From assembly GCA_050116035.1 (NCBI GenBank), contig JASFPJ010000100.1, forward strand, positions 1-10,150: a stretch of 10,150 nt of DNA. The letters run 5' to 3'. Source of the DNA: SOIA01 sp050116035. GTDB lineage: Bacteria > Acidobacteriota > Aminicenantia > Aminicenantales > Aminicenantaceae. The notes under the pieces are model-generated. The model did not search any database. It was not told the DNA's origin and was given only the letters and a program-made list of their open reading frames with translations. Positions 7,301 through 10,150 of the stretch are shown here, piece after piece. Within the stretch, counting starts at the first letter, position 1. Each line of letters opens with the position of its first letter. The position numbers and the translations under genes are program-made.

Positions 7301-8077
7301 AAACTCAGTCCCGTCCTTTCGTCGAGCTGCGAATTCAATTGTTTTCTCGATTATGGGGCCTCTTCCTGTTTTTTTGAACCTGGAGAATCCCTTTATGTAA
7401 TCCTCATAGAATTTTTCAGGGATTATAATCTTCATGGGGCTGCCGAGTGCTTCTTTTCTCGAGTAACCGAATGTTTTCTCAGCCGCGTCATTCCAGTATG
7501 TGATATTCCCGTCATTGTCAACCATGATAATGGCATCCAGAGCTGATGCGCTAATGCTTCGGAATTTCTCTTCGCTTTCCCGAAGTTTTTCCTCCATGCG
7601 TTTCCGGTCAGTGATGTCTAAAATTTGAGCCACAGTCTCCACTTTTCCTCTGGATTTCTTGATGGCTGCAGAGCTGATCTCTACATTCCTGATACTTCCG
7701 TCTTTTCGGATTATCTTGGATTCATAGCGCGAGGGGATCTTCTTCCCCTTTTGTCTCTGGATGTAGAGCTGAACGATTCGAGATTTGCTTTCTTTGTCGA
7801 GGAATTTTCGGAAATCCTGTCCGATTATATCTTCTTTAGGATACCCGAATATTCTGCACAGTTCGTCGTTCACGTAGACGAGTTTGAAGTCGTCATCCAC
7901 GATGACGATACCTTCCAGGGAATTTTCCACAATAGAACGGAAGCGCACTTCGCTTTCCTTGAGGAACTCTTCTGTCTGTTTTCGGATGGCCTCTGAACTT
8001 TCGAGTGCATCTGTTCTTTTGCGGATTTCCTGCAGTTCTTTAATGATTATTTCTTTGGTCTTGGCTTTCTGTTTCAT
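4340..8077 (-). CDS. Giant soluble sensor: eight PAS domains and an HD-GYP phosphodiesterase domain
   Basis: The product has 1245 residues. A charged coiled-coil start (1-38) leads into eight consecutive PAS/PAC units at about 39-164, 165-292, 293-419, 420-545, 546-670, 671-797, 798-923 and 924-1046. Most begin with a helix like LRESEERY and end with a DITERK-type motif. The C-terminal HD-GYP domain (1047-1245) has the ligands H1079, H1111-D1112, H1140, H1164-H1165 and D1193, K1115, and DGSGYP at 1169-1174, so an active c-di-GMP phosphodiesterase is expected. There is no signal peptide, membrane helix, kinase, receiver or GGDEF domain, making it a cytoplasmic one-component sensor. The PAS ligands cannot be told from sequence. 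HD-GYP has AMASHRPY after VADVVE, a common variant of the usual DAM motif. A GAGAGAG stretch about 8 bases before the ATG is a modest ribosome site. The gene stands alone and converges with the radical SAM gene. Confidence 0.95.
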   Translation of the reverse strand: MKQKAKTKEIIIKELQEIRKRTDALESSEAIRKQTEEFLKESEVRFRSIVENSLEGIVIVDDDFKLVYVNDELCRIFGYPKEDIIGQDFRKFLDKESKSRIVQLYIQRQKGKKIPSRYESKIIRKDGSIRNVEISSAAIKKSRGKVETVAQILDITDRKRMEEKLRESEEKFRSISASALDAIIMVDNDGNITYWNDAAEKTFGYSRKEALGSPMKIIIPEKFYEDYIKGFSRFKKTGRGPIIEKTIEFAARRKDGTEFPLELSLSSVKIRKMWNAIGIARDITSRKQTEEALRESERRFKELWENAPVAYHTLDTKGIITRVNQTEAKMLGYSVEEMVGKSIFDFILPEQQSEAKKRFKKKISGKRIPRAEDRMYIKKDGSKLNVAIDDVIERDAGGKIIGIRTTMVDITDRKLIEEELQDTMERYNAMFDRSLYFVYIHDFEGKFIDANRAALDLLGYTKEEIPSLSFSSLLDEEQLPTAIQALGEILKDGYQKKPTRFKLRTKSGNYIWVETEGSIIYRKGRPYGVQGIARDITESVQTDFALQESQERYRTLAENAMDGIYIISSDGFEYVNPAFEKIFGYNSEEVCHDEFNFLDLIHTDDRELVLKREEARRKGEKLPPEYSFRIRTKSKKIKHVEVSTVPLPGKKMRVLGILRDITKRKQAEAALRESEERYKTLVQTSPDAVTVTDLEGNITYVSPQTLELHGYKSEKELIGKSAFELIAPEEHEKAIKNLQKTLKNGHLRDLGYTLLKKDRTSFIGELNTAVIKDADGNPKMFIATIRNITERERSKEKIKESEERYRDLVEKAGVAILIDDREGNVQFCNKKYADMFGYSLEEIGDLPIFSIVHPDDMERVKKFHKGRVQGKKVPSEYECKGVKKDGSIIYMEIHADALQDDGDILGTRSYIWDITERKKFEQAVRASEEKFRTLFNSAADAIFISDLDGNILEVNQVVCDRLGYNKKKILDMTLADINRPKQTAPIPKRIGDLSQRGQIFFETAHKHQNGTVIPIELSSRIITYDGKPAALSIARDITERKMAEEERKQSFERLRRSLEETVNALASAVEMRDPYTAGHQHRVTKLAIAMAKEMGLSKEKTEGIRMAGVIHDVGKIRVPAEILSWPGQLTEIDFSLIKTHPQVGYDILKRIELPHQVTKIMLQHHERMDGSGYPQGLKGKDILIEARVLAVADVVEAMASHRPYRAALGLEKALEEITKNRGTLYDREAVDACLKLFKEKKFEFK
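4940..7963 (-). repeat. Tandem array of eight PAS/PAC coding units
   Basis: Inside the large sensor gene, about 3 kb consists of eight units of 123-128 codons. The units are clearly related in protein but well diverged in DNA. The clearest DNA trace is GTGATATC on the plus strand, the reverse complement of the Asp-Ile-Thr codons, recurring near 4967, 5335, 6097, 6469 and 7227, with GTGATGTC near 6846 and 7611. The divergence indicates old duplication or shuffling rather than recent expansion. Confidence 0.85.
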
Positions 8078-8186
8078 CTATTGTCTCTCTCGATTGTGAA
8101 GCCATTCAGCCGCCCCTTTCGCTCAAGCCCTTATATTCTCTAATCTATGTGACTTAATTGCTCAAAAGTTCAGGCTGATTCTCAAA

Positions 8187-8221
8187 CTTAAGGATTATTC
8201 GTGACTGTAGATATCCTTAAG
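8187..8221. repeat. Perfect 9-bp inverted repeat, possible operator or hairpin
   Basis: CTTAAGGAT (8187-8195) and ATCCTTAAG (8213-8221) are exact reverse complements separated by 17 bases. Each arm includes the self-complementary CTTAAG. The site is about 110 bp upstream of the PAS-HD-GYP start codon, where a dimeric regulator could bind. No T-run follows it in either direction, so a terminator is unlikely. Confidence 0.45.
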
Positions 8222-8328
8222 CGCAATTCTAGCTTTTATGCGGGTATCATGGATTTTTTCCGGAGTCCTGTAAATCGCCATTAGGAATGAATAGGGGGGT
8301 GATTTTTGCGTTTATTTTATTACCTAAA

Positions 8329-8346
8329 AGGAGGATATTACCTCCT
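8329..8346. repeat. Compact AGGAGG/CCTCCT hairpin
   Basis: AGGAGG (8329-8334) and CCTCCT (8341-8346) form a 6-bp GC-rich stem around ATATTA. AGGAGG looks like a ribosome site but no start codon follows at a useful distance, and it would be sequestered in the stem. AAAAAGGTGGACAG immediately after the stem resembles the GGGGACAG element at 4154, so this could be a decayed REP-like copy. Confidence 0.35.
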
Positions 8347-8430
8347 CAAAAAGGTGGACAGCTCAGGGTAAAGAAGAAAGAGAAGGATCGATCATCCATT
8401 CTTTCTATGAAAAAAGGGAAAAAAGTTCTC

Positions 8431-8449
8431 TTGACATGTGTGGTATTAT
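8431..8449 (+). promoter_or_regulatory. Weak promoter candidate for the exported fusion gene
   Basis: TGGTATTAT (8441-8449) fits an extended -10 element (TGn followed by TATTAT). A perfect TTGACA sits at 8431-8436, but only 7 bp from it, so the two cannot act together as a normal promoter. Transcription from the extended -10 would begin near 8456, about 150 nt before the GTG start. Confidence 0.25.
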
Positions 8450-8607
8450 GTATGGCTCGGATGCCAGAATTGATGTTGTCATGAAATGACGATGAGAAAG
8501 CTTGAAGCTCTACCGGAAGGACAGAGTTCTCTCCATTACTTCGCAACTCAAACAAGAAATACTCTTTCAAGAGATATTCTATGAATTTGATGAAGGAGGC
8601 TTGAGAC

Positions 8608-10150
8608 GTGAAAAAAAATATTCTGGTTTTTCTGTTGGTCTTTTTCTTTATTAACTTGGTCTCTTTGGCAACGGCTCCTAAGGGAAATCCTTTCCAGGAC
8701 TCTTTTTCCATCGAGGAAATAGCGCCGTTCTCCTATGTGTGTATTTCTCACAAAGGGCCTTTGTCGGATATGGAAAAAGTGGTGGGCACGCTCCTCTCCT
8801 CCATGAAAAGCCAGAATATTCGGATGACTGGAACCCTGTTTGGAGTCTATTACAACAGTCCGCAGACAGTCCGGCCTGAAGAATTGATCTGGGAAGTTGG
8901 TTTTCCTGTTGACCCGGGGGCGATTCCCCAGAGACCTTTGGAGAAAAAGCTGTGGAATTACACAAATGTGTTGGTCGGGCTTCATGTCGGGCCTTATGGC
9001 CAGAGAAGTCAAACGATCGATAGAATGAGGGAGTGGATGAGGGTGAACAACTATGTGGCCGATGGTCCTGTATTAGAAAGATACTTGGATATGGATCCTT
9101 CAATGCTCTTGCCAGCAGGACTCAGAACAGAAATATGGATACCCTGCCGGGAAGGCGAAGGAACCATTTTCTTGAAAGTGAAAAGTCAACTCGTTAATAT
9201 CAGATCAGGCCCGAGTTTGGGCAGCAGCGTCCTTGCCCAGTTAAAAATGGGGGCTGTGCTCGAGTCATTAGGGATGGTCGGGGAGTATTACAAGATTACA
9301 CTATTAGATCGGAATAAACAGCCTGTCCAGGGATTTGTGGATAAAAAAGATGTTGAAGTAGTGAGCGGCCAGGAGGCAGTCAGAGAAGAAATCACAGAAC
9401 CTGTCCCTCCAGTAAAGGAAGAAACTAAAATCGAAGAAGAAGCACAAATCGAAGAACAAGCGCAAATTAAAGAAAAACCAAGACCCGTAAAAGCCAAAAA
9501 GCCGATTTCCGTTGCCCAAGGAGTGAAAAAAGTCAGTCTTGAACTTGGATTCTATTATTCCTTAATGAATTCTTACAAAAGGGGCGTTCTTGACGAATGG
9601 TTCACTGAAGTCACAGGCGACCCGACACGGCTTGTGGACCAGGGCTCTCCAGCGTTCTTCAGTTTGAGCGGCACACTGTTCATAGATGTAAGCAGTAATT
9701 TTGCTTTGGGTTTCGGCACCGATGTGCACGTCGCTTCTCCCCATGCGCTTTGGGGGACACAAATCTTCTGGGGTGGCAGGCAAGAAATCGTCCTCAAGCC
9801 CTTTATCGTCGGATTTAAAATGCCGCTCAGAATAAAGATTGGCGGCGCAGGCATGATGATGAGCCTTACAGCTTCGCCTTCGCTGCTCATGGGTTGGGTG
9901 ACTGGCACCTATGATAACAGCGCCACTTTGACCTACTGGGAATTTACGCCTTCGAGCAAGATGGGCTTTGGTGTGAGTGGAGGAATCGAAACGTTCCTTG
10001 GAAAATCGTTTGGATTTGGAGTGAATGTCGGTTTCCGTTCTCTGACGGTTGGGCTTTCGTTCGAAGACCCAAGCAGCTCAACAGGCTATTCTTCTCCAAC
10101 CACATTAAGTGGGGAGCTGGTCACAGTCGACCTCGGCGGAACATACATGA
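8608..10150 (+). CDS. Exported GyrI-like/SH3b/beta-barrel fusion protein, partial (3' end beyond right edge)
   Basis: The frame is open for 514 codons from a GTG start with an excellent AGGAGG 8 bases upstream (8594-8599); no in-frame ATG fits better. Residues 1-23 form a signal peptide (MKKNILVFLLVFFFINLVSLATA). Residues about 34-182 resemble the GyrI-like small-molecule-binding domain (the AraC effector-binding fold): IAPFSYVCISHKGPLSDM, a second half with VLVGLHVGPYGQ, and the closing strand TEIWIPCRE. Residues about 187-252 form an SH3b domain with VNIRSGPSLGSSVLAQL. Residues 253-305 are a Glu/Pro/Lys-rich linker with IEEEAQ and IEEQAQ repeats. From about 306 on, alternating, Gly-rich strands such as FGFGVNVGFRSLTVGLSF look like an outer-membrane barrel. 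The layout suggests a periplasmic ligand- and wall-binding part tethered to the outer membrane. Function is unknown; domain calls are by pattern only, with the barrel the least certain. Confidence 0.8.
   Translation, partial: MKKNILVFLLVFFFINLVSLATAPKGNPFQDSFSIEEIAPFSYVCISHKGPLSDMEKVVGTLLSSMKSQNIRMTGTLFGVYYNSPQTVRPEELIWEVGFPVDPGAIPQRPLEKKLWNYTNVLVGLHVGPYGQRSQTIDRMREWMRVNNYVADGPVLERYLDMDPSMLLPAGLRTEIWIPCREGEGTIFLKVKSQLVNIRSGPSLGSSVLAQLKMGAVLESLGMVGEYYKITLLDRNKQPVQGFVDKKDVEVVSGQEAVREEITEPVPPVKEETKIEEEAQIEEQAQIKEKPRPVKAKKPISVAQGVKKVSLELGFYYSLMNSYKRGVLDEWFTEVTGDPTRLVDQGSPAFFSLSGTLFIDVSSNFALGFGTDVHVASPHALWGTQIFWGGRQEIVLKPFIVGFKMPLRIKIGGAGMMMSLTASPSLLMGWVTGTYDNSATLTYWEFTPSSKMGFGVSGGIETFLGKSFGFGVNVGFRSLTVGLSFEDPSSSTGYSSPTTLSGELVTVDLGGTYM
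9430..9477 (+). repeat. Short tandem repeat in the interdomain linker
   Basis: Two and a half tandem copies of an 18-bp unit encode IEEEAQ, IEEQAQ and IKEK (residues 275-290) in the charged linker between the SH3b domain and the barrel. The copies differ by a few bases. Such repeats often vary in number between strains and set the linker's length. Confidence 0.6.

Larger units (their letters stand above)
8078..8607. other. Divergent intergenic region, 530 bp, no confident gene
   Basis: This gap separates the PAS-HD-GYP gene (minus) from the exported fusion gene (plus). It contains a 9-bp inverted repeat (8187-8221), a compact AGGAGG/CCTCCT hairpin (8329-8346) and a weak promoter candidate (8431-8449). 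Short frames at 8287-8484 and 8486-8584 lack ribosome sites and recognisable products. The part starting at 8407 would read MKKGKKVLLTCVVLCMA, like a signal peptide, but stops after 25 codons; it might be a gene remnant. No clear promoter for the minus-strand gene was found; TATAAG on the minus strand about 50 bp upstream of its ATG has no good -35 box. Confidence 0.5.

Noticed and set aside
4652..7996. Several plus-strand frames of 60-233 codons across the large sensor gene
   Set aside because: They lie antisense to the PAS/HD-GYP coding sequence, which has continuous, clearly recognisable domains; the plus-strand translations have none.
8287..8484. 65-codon frame in the divergent gap
   Set aside because: The upstream AGGA touches the ATG, composition is basic and irregular, and it runs over the AGGAGG/CCTCCT hairpin. 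Only its last 25 codons look even slightly protein-like.
8486..8584. 32-codon frame starting MTMRKLEALPEG
   Set aside because: There is no ribosome site and no known motif; the real gene with AGGAGG begins just after at 8608.
8346..9908. Minus-strand frames across the exported fusion gene
   Set aside because: They are shadows of the 514-codon plus-strand frame, which has a strong ribosome site, signal peptide and recognisable domains.

Overview
The window carries six protein-coding genes, two of them cut by the window edges, at moderate GC with AT-rich intergenic gaps. Exported proteins, outer-membrane barrels and long PAS/HD-GYP signalling proteins point to a Gram-negative environmental bacterium. 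The cut gene at the left edge resembles, from memory, an exported family common in Candidatus Aminicenantes (OP8) and related Acidobacteriota. That placement is an inference; no rRNA or other marker gene is present.

Layout, left to right. A secreted protein of unknown function (1-462, minus) is divergent from a small outer-membrane barrel protein (779-1420, plus), which has a good sigma70-type promoter at 714-743. Next, behind a near-consensus promoter (1478-1506) and a roughly 145-nt structured leader, comes an FHA-GAF-HD-GYP protein (1657-3264, plus). It is followed by a small radical SAM protein (3408-4151, plus). A REP-like cluster of palindromes (4151-4235) fills the gap between this gene and the convergent 1245-residue protein (4340-8077, minus), which has eight PAS domains in a row and a C-terminal HD-GYP domain. 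The palindromes also form a plausible intrinsic terminator for that gene. A 530-bp gap with inverted repeats (8078-8607) leads to a GTG-started gene (8608 to the right edge, plus). It encodes an exported fusion of a GyrI-like ligand-binding domain, a bacterial SH3 domain, a charged linker and a beta-barrel.

How the genes may work together. Both HD-GYP proteins keep the metal-binding and GYP residues of active cyclic-di-GMP phosphodiesterases, and no GGDEF cyclase is visible. The region therefore reads as a c-di-GMP-lowering signalling neighbourhood. One enzyme is controlled through phosphopeptide (FHA) and small-molecule (GAF) inputs, the other through eight PAS sensors. Both lack membrane segments and should be cytoplasmic. 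Three envelope or exported proteins flank them, but a shared pathway is only a guess from proximity. The most unusual items are the exported GyrI-SH3b-barrel fusion and the eight-PAS array. No CRISPR array, tRNA, rRNA, intact transposase or phage gene was seen.
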